Positions 22,769 to 30,895 of a stretch of DNA of 64,000 nucleotides are shown in pieces; position 1 is the stretch's first letter; each line of letters begins with the position of its first letter. The DNA is from Shewanella oncorhynchi (lineage in GTDB: Bacteria; Pseudomonadota; Gammaproteobacteria; Enterobacterales; Shewanellaceae), in assembly GCF_012584455.1 (NCBI RefSeq), contig NZ_JABAEB010000003.1, forward strand, positions 187,641 through 251,640, in the 5' to 3' direction. The notes beneath the pieces are model-generated. The model was given only the letters and a program-made list of their open reading frames with translations. It was not told where the DNA came from and ran no database searches. The position numbers and the translations under genes are program-made.

Positions 22769-24003
22769 TGGCCGTGACCTGTATTGCGTTAAGTGACGCC
22801 GCCATTAAACGGGCGGTTGCCGATCAGTCTATTACTGAAATTAGGGACCCAAGGTTTCCGCTGCGACTGCGTTTGGCCAGTTCACGCAGCCGTGGTAGCT
22901 GGCACTTAATCACTTATAAAGATGGCAAGGCGAATTGGGCTAAGGTTGCCGACTGGCCACTAGTGAGCGCTAAGGCCATGCTGGATGATTTACCGTCGTT
23001 AAGCATGCAGCATAGGCAAGATCAGAGTGTGAAGGTTAATACCTGGCTAAGTTGCGGCGGGTTATTAAATTGGTATTTAAGCCGGTCACAAACGGATACC
23101 AGTTTATCGTTGAAGCGCAAACGCAATATCAAGTGCGCCATCACCAAGCACTTAATCCCTGTGCTGGGTGATGTGATGCTAAGTGAGCTTAATCATCATA
23201 AGGTTGATGAACTATTGATTTGGCCCCTGCAGGCTCGCTACGCATTGGGCAGCGTTCGCCAGTATTACGCTATTTTACGTAAGGCCTTCAAACAGGCGAC
23301 AGTGCTTAAGTTGATTAGTGATGATCCGCTGGCATCATTGAGTTTTACCGATTTTATCTCGACACCCATTGCGACTAAGCCGCCAAAACTACAATCCACT
23401 GATCTGCTGCAGCTGCTGACGAATATAGGTAATGCTAACGATGGCGCCGCCATGCTGATATTTATCATGCTGGCTTACGGTACCCGTATCGGTGAAACCC
23501 GTTTACTGCGCTGGACCTATTACGACGAGGCCAATGCTAAGTTGGTTATCCCTGCCGACATTACTAAGACGCATGCCCAACTGACTATCCCGATCACCCT
23601 ATTAATGGCTGATGTATTACGTTGGCATAAATCCACGCAGGAAGCAGCAGGGTATCGCGGCGGGTATTTATTTCCGCATCCTTGTCGCAATGGTGGATTA
23701 GATGAACGGTCGGCGAATAGTTTGGTTAAGCAAGTGAGTAACAGTGAATGGACTGCCCATGATTTACGCAAGCTAGCAAGGTCGTGTTGGGCTGACTTAG
23801 GCATTGATTACATGGTGGCCGAGCAGATGTTAAACCACTCGATGACCAAGCTCGATCAAGCGTATATCCATACCTATTTAGCAGACCAAAAGAGGGCTGC
23901 AATTGAGTTGTGGCACAGTCATTTAATGGCAATTTATAACCCATTTATTGGTCGTGTAAATCAAGACAGTGCCAAGACAGGAATTAATTGTAAATCAGCC
24001 TAA
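22768..24003 (+). CDS. Second tyrosine recombinase (integrase family)
   Basis: Four hundred and eleven residues with a complete active site: Arg240 (YGTRIGETR), Lys267 (ITKTHAQ), His331 and Arg334 (TAHDLRKLARS), His357 (LNHSM) and Tyr366 or Tyr370 (LDQAYIHTY). It overlaps the stop of the preceding gene by one base, so it is in the same operon as the Q-like genes and far from both att ends. The usual prophage integrase is at 1.1-2.4 kb. It could invert or resolve DNA, or be a captured integrase. No obvious inverted crossover sites were spotted near it. Confidence 0.85.
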   Translation: MAVTCIALSDAAIKRAVADQSITEIRDPRFPLRLRLASSRSRGSWHLITYKDGKANWAKVADWPLVSAKAMLDDLPSLSMQHRQDQSVKVNTWLSCGGLLNWYLSRSQTDTSLSLKRKRNIKCAITKHLIPVLGDVMLSELNHHKVDELLIWPLQARYALGSVRQYYAILRKAFKQATVLKLISDDPLASLSFTDFISTPIATKPPKLQSTDLLQLLTNIGNANDGAAMLIFIMLAYGTRIGETRLLRWTYYDEANAKLVIPADITKTHAQLTIPITLLMADVLRWHKSTQEAAGYRGGYLFPHPCRNGGLDERSANSLVKQVSNSEWTAHDLRKLARSCWADLGIDYMVAEQMLNHSMTKLDQAYIHTYLADQKRAAIELWHSHLMAIYNPFIGRVNQDSAKTGINCKSA

Positions 24004-24213
24004 ACCGTTGGTGTAATTGGTTTGCGGGTGAGTTTATGCATCTTCACAAAGGGAAGATATTTAATATCATATAAAGGTAATGGTGGCTGTTAATAATTTA
24101 CAGTTAGTAAGTTATGGAAAAATTCCAAAGCATTTTACTTGTTTTTATTCGCTAGTGACTGATTTTCTGATAGATTCAAAGCCAATGATATCTTCTGATT
24201 AGCAGGGAACTCC
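24004..24213. other. Intergenic region before TPR gene
   Basis: About 210 bases of AT-rich sequence with no gene. It is the first break in the rightward gene chain and probably carries the promoter of the TPR gene; no convincing -35/-10 pair could be fixed by eye. Confidence 0.4.
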
Positions 24214-26109
24214 GTGTCGCTATTGCCTCTACTTCGCCCATACTTACTGTGTATGGTAATTGCCTTAAGCACTATCCATACCGCAAAAGTACTTGCCTCT
24301 ACACAAAGTGTTAAAGTTCCTAGCCAGGAGCAATCTTGGGTCATTCAGCAAATTATGCAACTGCAAGAACGCAGCATTCGGCTAGAGGTTTTGCTTCAGC
24401 AACAAACTCAGACCAATAGTAATGTAAAAGAGACAGAAAAGGAGTTCCGGCAACTGCAATTACAACTGATGGAGCTGAAAGAGAAGTTGGCTGCACAGGC
24501 AGACAATCAGTTAAGGGAGACAAAAAGCTATGACAATCGGATTTCAGATATAAATTCATTTGTAAATATCTGGGGCGGGATCCTCTCAACATTTGGCTTA
24601 ATAATAACTGTTGGTGCTATTTGGTTAGGTTATTCAGCAAAAAATAAAGCAGTAGCGGAAGCAAAATTAGAAGCGAGAGAATTTTTTTCATCAGCAGGGG
24701 CGCTTCTTTTACAGGATGAACGAACCCGATTCGACCAATTAAGAGACAGTTTTGAACAGCAAATTATTGAATTGCAATCTAAGTTTAAATCACATAATAA
24801 TCAGCTGGTTGCGCTCTCATACTTAAATAAAGCTCACGAGTATGAAAAAGATGGTAAATCTGAGGTTGCATTCTCAATATATAATGAGATTTTTGATAAA
24901 TTTTTTGATGACAAATCTCCTGAAATTCAAGAGATAGTTGCAAAAGCGCTTTTGAATAAAGCGAATTTGCACAGAAGAATGGGTGCTATGGAAGCCGCAA
25001 TAGCAGTTTTTGATGACTTAATCACCCGGTTCGAAAATGTGTCTTCAGTGGGAGTTCAAGAGCAAGTTGCTAATTCATTGCTGAATAAAGGATATATCCA
25101 AGGAGAGCTTGGACTGATTGAGGCTTCAATTAATACATATAATGAAATTGAACATAGGTTTGCTGATTCGTCAGAATTGGTCATCTCTCAGACAGTCAAT
25201 GGCGCACGAATTAACAAAGCAAACAGGTTGGCAGAATCTGGAAGGAAACCCGAAGCCATTGCTATCTATGATGAAATTCTTAAGCAGTGTGCTATTGTTT
25301 CCGAGCCTGAGTTTGAAAGGCTTGCTGTGATTACCAAGATCAATAGATCTAGTATTTTTTTGGAACAAGAGAAATATGATGAAGCAAATCTAGGTTATGA
25401 CGAAATTCTGAGTAAAAAAGGAACTGAATTTGTTTTTGCAGAGGATATCGCCAAAGCCCAGTTTGGGAAAGGAGTAGTCCTTTTAAAACTTGATATAGCT
25501 GAACAAGCTTTGGAGCACTTTAAATCAGCTTATATGTTTTTTAAGGATTTAACGAACACAGATGCTCAAGAGTTTGTGGCCTTAAATTTATTTTACCAAA
25601 TCAATGCGCTTAAGATTCTTGATAGAATGGATGAATCAAGCGTGCTAGTAGATGAGATTGTTAAGCGATTTGGAAAATCTCCTGTTCCAAAGTTAAAAGG
25701 TCAAGTTGCTTGTACATATAACACTTTAGGTTTTGATTTATTATGTAAAGGTAAGGCTGAATTAATTAATCAAAATACTGAATCTGCTCAGTTAATAATT
25801 AAAAAATCACTTGACAACTTCAATAATGCATTGAGTTATCTTCAAGATGGCAAGTCAAATGGAATGATTGCTGGTAATCGAGCTTATGCACTTGCATTGT
25901 TAGGAGATCATCAGTTGGCTGAGTCGTTGTTTGCTGAAGCTTTGCGCGCAGATGATTTTGGTGGGAAGAAATTATATGAAGCAACTCTCAAGGATTTTGA
26001 TATTTCCCCGGTGGACGAGGACAAGCTAATGCGTGAGATTGTTGAACGCCAGTGGCAACTTTGGTCAACAGAACAAACTGTTCTAGCTGATGGGACACCC
26101 GTAAAATAG
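24214..26109 (+). CDS. Membrane-anchored TPR protein, cargo gene
   Basis: Six hundred and thirty-one residues starting at GTG 24214, with aggga upstream. Residues 1-29 look like a signal or anchor (LLRPYLLCMVIALSTIHTAK). Residues ~55-105 are coiled coil, ~112-142 a membrane helix (WGGILSTFGLIITVGAIWLG), ~150-200 another coiled region, and the rest is tetratricopeptide-like repeats (e.g. ANLHRRMGAMEAAIAVFDDL). It is AT-rich compared with the phage core genes and not part of any lambda module, so it was probably acquired. Function unknown; TPR proteins usually assemble complexes. Confidence 0.75.
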   Translation: MSLLPLLRPYLLCMVIALSTIHTAKVLASTQSVKVPSQEQSWVIQQIMQLQERSIRLEVLLQQQTQTNSNVKETEKEFRQLQLQLMELKEKLAAQADNQLRETKSYDNRISDINSFVNIWGGILSTFGLIITVGAIWLGYSAKNKAVAEAKLEAREFFSSAGALLLQDERTRFDQLRDSFEQQIIELQSKFKSHNNQLVALSYLNKAHEYEKDGKSEVAFSIYNEIFDKFFDDKSPEIQEIVAKALLNKANLHRRMGAMEAAIAVFDDLITRFENVSSVGVQEQVANSLLNKGYIQGELGLIEASINTYNEIEHRFADSSELVISQTVNGARINKANRLAESGRKPEAIAIYDEILKQCAIVSEPEFERLAVITKINRSSIFLEQEKYDEANLGYDEILSKKGTEFVFAEDIAKAQFGKGVVLLKLDIAEQALEHFKSAYMFFKDLTNTDAQEFVALNLFYQINALKILDRMDESSVLVDEIVKRFGKSPVPKLKGQVACTYNTLGFDLLCKGKAELINQNTESAQLIIKKSLDNFNNALSYLQDGKSNGMIAGNRAYALALLGDHQLAESLFAEALRADDFGGKKLYEATLKDFDISPVDEDKLMREIVERQWQLWSTEQTVLADGTPVK

Positions 26110-26183
26110 AAAGGTCAGTAAATTGACCTAATTGGTTATACTTTGTAGCCTTAACGTCATGGTTATTGAGTAGGAACCTGGCT

Positions 26184-26500
26184 ATGTGCGGTGATTAAGT
26201 ATTGACGGAATGATATTGGGAGACTCGGTGCTGAGTCATCTTGGGATTCCATTTAAGCCACAGACTAATTTAGATTTGCGCCCGACTGAAAGGGTTTCTG
26301 TGATTACAACTGATGAGCGTCGGCTTTACCAGCAAGACTGTTCTTGGGGAATTAAACCTAATTGGTCTAAGTCTCTGCTAATCAATGCTCAAGCTGAAAC
26401 CGTAAGAGAAAAGAAAACCTTCGCTAATGCGTTTGCGCACCATCGCTGTGTTGTTCCATGTTCTGGATGGTATCGAACAAAAGTGGGCAATGCGGCGTGA
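26184..26500 (+). pseudogene. SRAP (HMCES/YedK-type) gene remnant, frameshifted and truncated
   Basis: The frame from 26210 encodes NLDLRPTERVSVITTDERRL, WGIKPNWSKSLLINAQAETV and RCVVPCSGWY, the centre of a SRAP protein, which shields abasic sites in single-stranded DNA through Cys2. The needed start, ATG TGC GGT (MCG), is present at 26184 but in another frame and runs into TAA. Adding one base after GGT at 26192 would restore MCGRLSID and join the frames. The 3' part is missing after GWY. So this is a decayed gene. Confidence 0.75.
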
Positions 26501-26667
26501 GCTACTGACGCCACAGTACACTACTAAGTGGGATTGTTTGCCAAGGATAAAGTGCTAAGTTAGTTGTTTAAAATTCACATAGTAATTGAGTGTGACTGAA
26601 ACTATTTAATTAATCTGTAGCAATCCTTTGGCGGATATTTAATCTATTTTAATTGGTGAGAAAATTT
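26501..26667. other. Intergenic region before first KAP NTPase
   Basis: About 170 bases with no gene, downstream of the SRAP remnant. AT-rich; probably contains the KAP promoter, but no clear -35/-10 pair was seen. Confidence 0.35.
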
Positions 26668-28173
26668 ATGAGTCATGCTGATAGTGGAAAAGCATTTTCA
26701 ACATGTGTTTACCAAAATGTACGGATAAAACAGGCTGATGCTTTTACTCGTTTCATAGATAGTAGAAGTTCTACAAAAGCATATGTTGTTAATCTAAATG
26801 GAGCTTGGGGCACAGGAAAGTCATTTTTTGTAAACAATTGGTGTCATAGACTTAAAGAAAATAGTTATGCATCAATAAAGATAGACGTATGGGAATCTGA
26901 TTACCTGAATGATCCTCTTGCTATATTGACATCCGAGTTGCTAACTGAGCTTGAAAAATATGACATTGTAGACTTTTATGAATCTGAAAAGAGAATTTTT
27001 AATGTTGGTTGGAAATTGGCTAAGAATTTTTTGCCAGTTATCATGATGGCAATTGGGCAACACTATTTGGGTAAGGATTTTAATGAGATTCTTAAAGAAA
27101 TTGGTGTTTCAACTAAAGATTTAGCAAATGACCGTAACTCTCCGGTAAATAGAATGGGAGATTTTGGTGAACATATCTTTTCTACGCATAAAATGCATAA
27201 AGAGTTTGTTCATGATTTTAAACGTGAACTAACTAATCTTATCTCTATAGTTTGCGAAAAATCTGGGAAGGATAGGGTTTATATTTTTATTGATGAACTA
27301 GATCGATGCAGGCCGACATATGCAATTGAAATGCTTGAGGTTGTGAAGCATTTGTTTGATATACCTAGACTGGTATTTGTTATGTCAACAGATACAAAAC
27401 AACTAGAGAGTTCAATAAAGTCTTTATATGGTGAACAATTTGATGCTGAAGAATATTTAAGTAGATTTTTTCAGAGGAGATTAACTTTGTCAAAACCTAA
27501 ATATTTTGACTTTGTTAAGTCAATGGATGCTTTTTCTCTGGTGAACTTTGAAAATTGCTTAATTTATCCTCCGATGGACAAAGAGTCTGCTCAAAGTGTT
27601 TTTGCGCTGTTTTGTGAATATAACGATGTTTCACTTAGAAGAGCAGAGCAACTATGTGCAAGAGTTGATGCTGCGTTAGTTAATTTACCAAGTAATGCTG
27701 CAGTTTTTTTCTTAGAGTTAGTGGGCAGCATTTTTAGTTATGAGTTATATCCAAAGTATAACATTAAGTATAACAATATGTTTGAACATGGTCCGCATGA
27801 ACAAAATGGATTTAAATATAATATTAAGATTATAGGGAATGTCAATGACATTAATCCAAATACTGTTTTAAATTTTCATAGAGTTGTATGGGATTTGATT
27901 TTGAGTTTTAAAAATTCCTATGGTAATAAACATGGGTTGTCTTCGATAATAGAAAAAGATATTTTTCAGAATTTTACAGGAGGTATAGAACGATGTTATG
28001 TACAGAAGCGTGTTGGAGGTTTACCTTATTTTATTGGTCACCTCCCAACTTCTGATGTTAAAGCCGTTGATATGTTGGTTGAACTATTAAATAAAATTAA
28101 TAGCGACAAGGCAATTATTCTTTCAGGAGATGATTTAGAAGAATTCTTACATATATTTGAAAGTATTTCGTAA
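26668..28173 (+). CDS. KAP-family P-loop NTPase (copy 1)
   Basis: Five hundred and one residues. Walker A is GAWGTGKS (residues 45-52), the KAP-specific IDVWESD follows, and Walker B is VYIFIDELDRCRP (204-216) continuing YAIEMLEVVKHLF. A hydrophobic segment (FLPVIMMAIGQHYLG) lies between them, as KAP NTPases often have inserted membrane helices. PifA of plasmid F, which excludes phage T7, belongs to this family. ATG 26668 has ggtgag upstream. The gene is clearly AT-rich, sits outside the phage core modules and is followed by its own terminators. An anti-phage role is inferred, not shown. Confidence 0.88.
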   Translation: MSHADSGKAFSTCVYQNVRIKQADAFTRFIDSRSSTKAYVVNLNGAWGTGKSFFVNNWCHRLKENSYASIKIDVWESDYLNDPLAILTSELLTELEKYDIVDFYESEKRIFNVGWKLAKNFLPVIMMAIGQHYLGKDFNEILKEIGVSTKDLANDRNSPVNRMGDFGEHIFSTHKMHKEFVHDFKRELTNLISIVCEKSGKDRVYIFIDELDRCRPTYAIEMLEVVKHLFDIPRLVFVMSTDTKQLESSIKSLYGEQFDAEEYLSRFFQRRLTLSKPKYFDFVKSMDAFSLVNFENCLIYPPMDKESAQSVFALFCEYNDVSLRRAEQLCARVDAALVNLPSNAAVFFLELVGSIFSYELYPKYNIKYNNMFEHGPHEQNGFKYNIKIIGNVNDINPNTVLNFHRVVWDLILSFKNSYGNKHGLSSIIEKDIFQNFTGGIERCYVQKRVGGLPYFIGHLPTSDVKAVDMLVELLNKINSDKAIILSGDDLEEFLHIFESIS

Positions 28174-28394
28174 CGATATAAAATGAAATCTTTGTCGCTT
28201 ACTCGAAAGTGGATACTACTAGTAATTTGGTGGCAACAATTGATAAGTTGTGTTTTTCTAACTAAAAAATTACTTCTTAGTGTTGGAAGTCAATGCGAGT
28301 TGCTTACCTTTACAGACAGATAATGGCAAAATGATTTATGATTTATGATTATATAGGTAGATAAACACGCATTGACCCAGTAAACACTATTTAC

Positions 28395-28417
28395 TATCCT
28401 ATTATAACAATGCGGGT
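28395..28417 (+). repeat. Shared 23-bp motif after KAP gene, copy A
   Basis: TATCCTATTATAACAATGCG followed by GGT. The same 23 bases with one change (A to G at position 7) occur at 51493-51515 after the second KAP gene. Both copies are followed by a terminator with an identical 10-bp stem. Meaning unknown: promoter-like (TATAAC), processing site or cassette end. Confidence 0.7.
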
Positions 28418-28427
28418 TATAGCACCT

Positions 28428-28452
28428 AAAGCCACCTAACAGGTGGCTTTTC
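28428..28452 (+). terminator. Intrinsic terminator after KAP copy 1
   Basis: AAAGCCACCT and AGGTGGCTTT form a 10-bp stem with a 3-base loop, followed by TT. The stem is identical to the one at 51542-51565 downstream of KAP copy 2. Confidence 0.8.
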
Positions 28453-28477
28453 GCTGTCTAGACCTTCTGGATTATTC

Positions 28478-28505
28478 AAGCCTCAGCACCTGCTGGGGCT
28501 TTTTG
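28478..28505 (+). terminator. Second tandem terminator before the endolysin
   Basis: AAGCCTCAGCA and TGCTGGGGCTT make an 11-bp stem (one U-G pair) around CC, followed by TTTTG. It lies right before the lysis cassette, so late transcription must read through or start after it. Confidence 0.75.
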
Positions 28506-28521
28506 TTTTGGGGCTAATTCA

Positions 28522-29034
28522 ATGCGCAATAAGATGATAGTCACAGGTCTTAGCCTATCAGCTGCAGCATTCATTACCTTGATCACCTCAGAAGGGTTTG
28601 CGCCAGTCGCAACAGTGCCGGTGCAAGGAGATAGACCAACAGGTGGCTTTGGTTCCACGTATCACGCAGATGGACGGCCCGTAAAGCTTGGCGAGAAATT
28701 CACCCCTATTAATGCGCTTACAACAGCTAAAGCTCACATCTCAAAGGATGAAGAACGCTTCCGTAATAGCTTACCGAATGCCGAGCTTAACCAAGCATCT
28801 TACGATCTCTATATCGATTGGGTTTACCAGTACGGCATTGGCCGATGGTCAGACTCACCCATGCGTGATCATGTAATCAAAGGCGAATATCAAGATGCAT
28901 GTGATGCGCTGCTACTGCCGCAGTATCGTACTGTCGCTGGCTATGACTGTTCAACACCTGGCAACAAAAGCTGCTATGGCGTATGGGTTCGAGTGCAAGA
29001 GCGGCATAAGCGCTGCCTCGATTCACTGCAGTAG
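28522..29034 (+). CDS. Phage endolysin, GH24 lysozyme with SAR-type N-terminus
   Basis: One hundred and seventy residues. Residues 5-23 form a weakly hydrophobic, Ala/Ser/Gly-rich helix (VTGLSLSAAAFITLIT) as in signal-arrest-release endolysins. Catalytic Glu24 (TSEGF), then GDRPTGGFGST with the Asp/Thr of the GH24 triad. Cysteines near the C-terminus (YDCSTPGNKSCYGVW, KRC) may form disulfides that control activity. It cuts peptidoglycan at lysis. It precedes the spanin and holin genes. Confidence 0.88.
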   Translation: MRNKMIVTGLSLSAAAFITLITSEGFAPVATVPVQGDRPTGGFGSTYHADGRPVKLGEKFTPINALTTAKAHISKDEERFRNSLPNAELNQASYDLYIDWVYQYGIGRWSDSPMRDHVIKGEYQDACDALLLPQYRTVAGYDCSTPGNKSCYGVWVRVQERHKRCLDSLQ

Positions 29035-29096
29035 ATTCACTCTAAATAATATCCAACACAACGCGATTAGAAGCGATTACAGAAGGGTTTTAATTC

Positions 29097-29213
29097 ATGA
29101 TGTCAGCGGTCAAATCATTCGGTAAAGGCTTTGAAATCAACGACTATGAATCGGTTGAGGCGTTGTCAGTGGGGGTGGGGCGGGTCGAAACCTTGGGGCT
29201 TTTGCCTAACTGA
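29097..29213 (+). CDS. Possible 38-residue protein in lysis region
   Basis: A frame of 38 residues (MMSAVKSFGKGFEINDYESV at its start) filling the space between endolysin and Rz. A purine-rich agaagg lies about ten bases upstream. There is no homology that I can recognise, and the codon pattern is not decisive. Confidence 0.3.
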   Translation: MMSAVKSFGKGFEINDYESVEALSVGVGRVETLGLLPN

Positions 29214-29283
29214 CCGTGCGCTCCCATCTTTATACAAAACCGCGAAATGAAACCTTTTTTTCTGGCGCAGGAAGGTCTTGAAA

Positions 29284-29808
29284 ATGTTCAGTACATTAAA
29301 GAATAAAATCATTGCGTTAGTTATCGGTTTATTGGTCGTTTCCATTTTTGCTTTAGGTGTGTTTTTGATGATAAATCAGGGTCAAATAGCACAGTTAAAG
29401 AGTGATTTGGCTATATCTGAGCAATCAAGGGAAAACTTGCAAAAGGATTTGACCTCTGTTTCAGACTCGCTTGAAGTTGCTGAAAAAGATAAAGAAAACC
29501 TGTTATCTAGCCTTAGCTTATTAGCGAAAGCATTAAGCGATCGAGAACGTGACCGGAATGAAATTAAGCAGGAATTTGCCGCAAGTAATAAAGAATTGAA
29601 GCAAATTTTTAACGGGGCCAGTGATGAAAAAACGAAATCTTGGGGCACTGCTGATATCCCTGCAGATCTTAATAGGGTGCTCGAGCGTTCAGCCAGATGT
29701 GCGAACCGTTACCGTCACCAAGATAAAGTATGTTTTTCCACCACAGGAACTGATCAGCCAGTGCCTAGCGCCACGATATTCCAGCAAGAAAAACCAAGAA
29801 CTTTCTGA
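29284..29808 (+). CDS. Rz-like inner-membrane spanin
   Basis: One hundred and seventy-four residues. An N-terminal membrane helix (IIALVIGLLVVSIFALGVFL) is followed by a long coiled coil (residues ~30-100) and then WGTADIPADLNRVLE, a conserved i-spanin-type end. The ATG at 29284 follows aggaagg; the TTG two codons earlier is less likely. It would join with the lipoprotein encoded inside its 3' end to fuse the inner and outer membranes at lysis. Confidence 0.82.
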   Translation: MFSTLKNKIIALVIGLLVVSIFALGVFLMINQGQIAQLKSDLAISEQSRENLQKDLTSVSDSLEVAEKDKENLLSSLSLLAKALSDRERDRNEIKQEFAASNKELKQIFNGASDEKTKSWGTADIPADLNRVLERSARCANRYRHQDKVCFSTTGTDQPVPSATIFQQEKPRTF

Positions 29809-29911
29809 ATACACCAATTCGTTGATTGAAGTGATTTCATTGTGTGACCGAGATTGGCTAGCACTAGAAAACTGGATTAACGAGCAAAAATCAAAACTGT
29901 CTACCGAGTGA
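29624..29911 (+). CDS. Rz1-like outer-membrane spanin lipoprotein
   Basis: Starts inside the Rz gene in another reading frame and runs past its stop, the classical overlapping Rz/Rz1 plan. Lipobox LIGC (QILIGCSS, Cys19 from the ATG) follows a hydrophobic signal. The mature part is about 77 residues, with Cys and Pro. It would anchor in the outer membrane and pair with the Rz C-terminus. Confidence 0.8.
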   Translation: MKKRNLGALLISLQILIGCSSVQPDVRTVTVTKIKYVFPPQELISQCLAPRYSSKKNQELSEYTNSLIEVISLCDRDWLALENWINEQKSKLSTE

Positions 29912-29924
29912 TCGGAGGCTAACA

Positions 29925-30194
29925 ATGAATATCAAACCATTGGCGCCAATTATGGATAAAGCTACGACAACCGGAAGCTATATTGCTTCGATCTCAACAG
30001 CAATAGGCGGCTTTTTGTCACTCAACAATATTGCGTTATTGCTTGGTATCGCATCAACAATCGCTTTATTCGTAGTTCAATTTCGCCTCTCGCGAGAAAA
30101 GAAAAAGCAAAACCGAGAATTTCACGAAGCGAGAATGGCAGCGATTAAGCAAGGCAACTTAAAAGTAATCAATATGGATGATGGCAATGAATAA
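29925..30194 (+). CDS. Putative holin
   Basis: Eighty-nine residues with two hydrophobic segments (GSYIASISTAIGGFLSLNN and IALLLGIASTIALFVVQFRL) and a highly charged tail (SREKKKQNREFHEARMAAIK), the layout of a small class II holin (P2/HP1 type). It is placed directly after Rz1, with aggaggct upstream. It would form the inner membrane hole or depolarise it to set lysis time. Confidence 0.75.
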   Translation: MNIKPLAPIMDKATTTGSYIASISTAIGGFLSLNNIALLLGIASTIALFVVQFRLSREKKKQNREFHEARMAAIKQGNLKVINMDDGNE

Positions 30195-30555
30195 AGTCGT
30201 AGTAATCTTCAATGGCGCTATCGTTTCAGTTCCAGCTGTCGAATCTGATATTGGTAATGGCGGCAATGGCGCAAAATCATTAGTGCCATTGGTACCCGCT
30301 GATTGGGTTGATGTTACTGCATTAAATGCGGCATACCCAACATTTCAGGGCAGTACCAAGCCGCCAGTTATCAATCAAAGTACTCACGACGATTTAATTG
30401 AGCAAATGAAAGCCTTGACCGCTGCCATTAACGCCCAAACCACAGCGATCAGTCAGCTGGTAAATAGTAACCTTGAAATCGTTGATCAGATGATGGCCGC
30501 AGAGCCAGAAGAAGAAAAACAATCAGGCTATTTAGATGGCTCCGATGAGCTATGA
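30178..30555 (+). CDS. Hypothetical late phage protein
   Basis: About 122-125 residues (starts at 30178, 30181 or 30187 are all possible). Thr/Val/Pro-rich N-terminal part, then a helical coiled segment (LIEQMKALTAAINAQTTAIS, LVNSNLEIVDQMM) and an acidic tail (EPEEEKQSG). It overlaps the holin and HNH genes. Possibly a structural accessory or lysis-timing protein. Confidence 0.6.
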   Translation: MMAMNKVVVIFNGAIVSVPAVESDIGNGGNGAKSLVPLVPADWVDVTALNAAYPTFQGSTKPPVINQSTHDDLIEQMKALTAAINAQTTAISQLVNSNLEIVDQMMAAEPEEEKQSGYLDGSDEL

Positions 30556-30887
30556 GTCAAAAACCTAGCTGGCGTGATGACAAGCGTAAAACCGCTGAAC
30601 GTGGTTATGGTGGGCGCTGGCAAAAAGCCAGAGAAACATTCTTAAGTCGCCACCCGCTTTGTTGCTTCTGCGAACAAAAAGGCAAGATCACAGCCGCGAC
30701 AGTCGTGGACCACAAAATCCCGCACCAAGGGGATCAAAAATTATTCTGGGACACCAACAACTGGCAACCGCTTTGTAAGCTTTGCCACGATAGCACTAAA
30801 AAAATAATGGAGAATAGAGGGGTAAAGCCTGGCGCTGATGAAAGCGGCAAGCCTACAGACCCTAACCACCATTGGAACAAGTATTGA
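30552..30887 (+). CDS. HNH nuclease next to terminase
   Basis: One hundred and eleven residues, with two CxxC pairs (CCFCEQKG and CKLCHDS) around an HNH core: VVDHKIPHQGDQKLFWDTNN and WQPLCKLCHDSTKK. HK97-type phages carry such a gene directly before terminase, where the HNH protein (as HK97 gp74) is needed for terminase activity at cos sites. The position, size and zinc pattern fit that family well. Confidence 0.88.
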   Translation: MSQKPSWRDDKRKTAERGYGGRWQKARETFLSRHPLCCFCEQKGKITAATVVDHKIPHQGDQKLFWDTNNWQPLCKLCHDSTKKIMENRGVKPGADESGKPTDPNHHWNKY

Positions 30888-30895
30888 GGTGAAAA

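Noticed and set aside
28174..28394. Possible RNA gene or small gene between KAP copy 1 and the terminators
   Set aside because: AT-rich sequence without a frame or stable hairpin of note other than the described motif.
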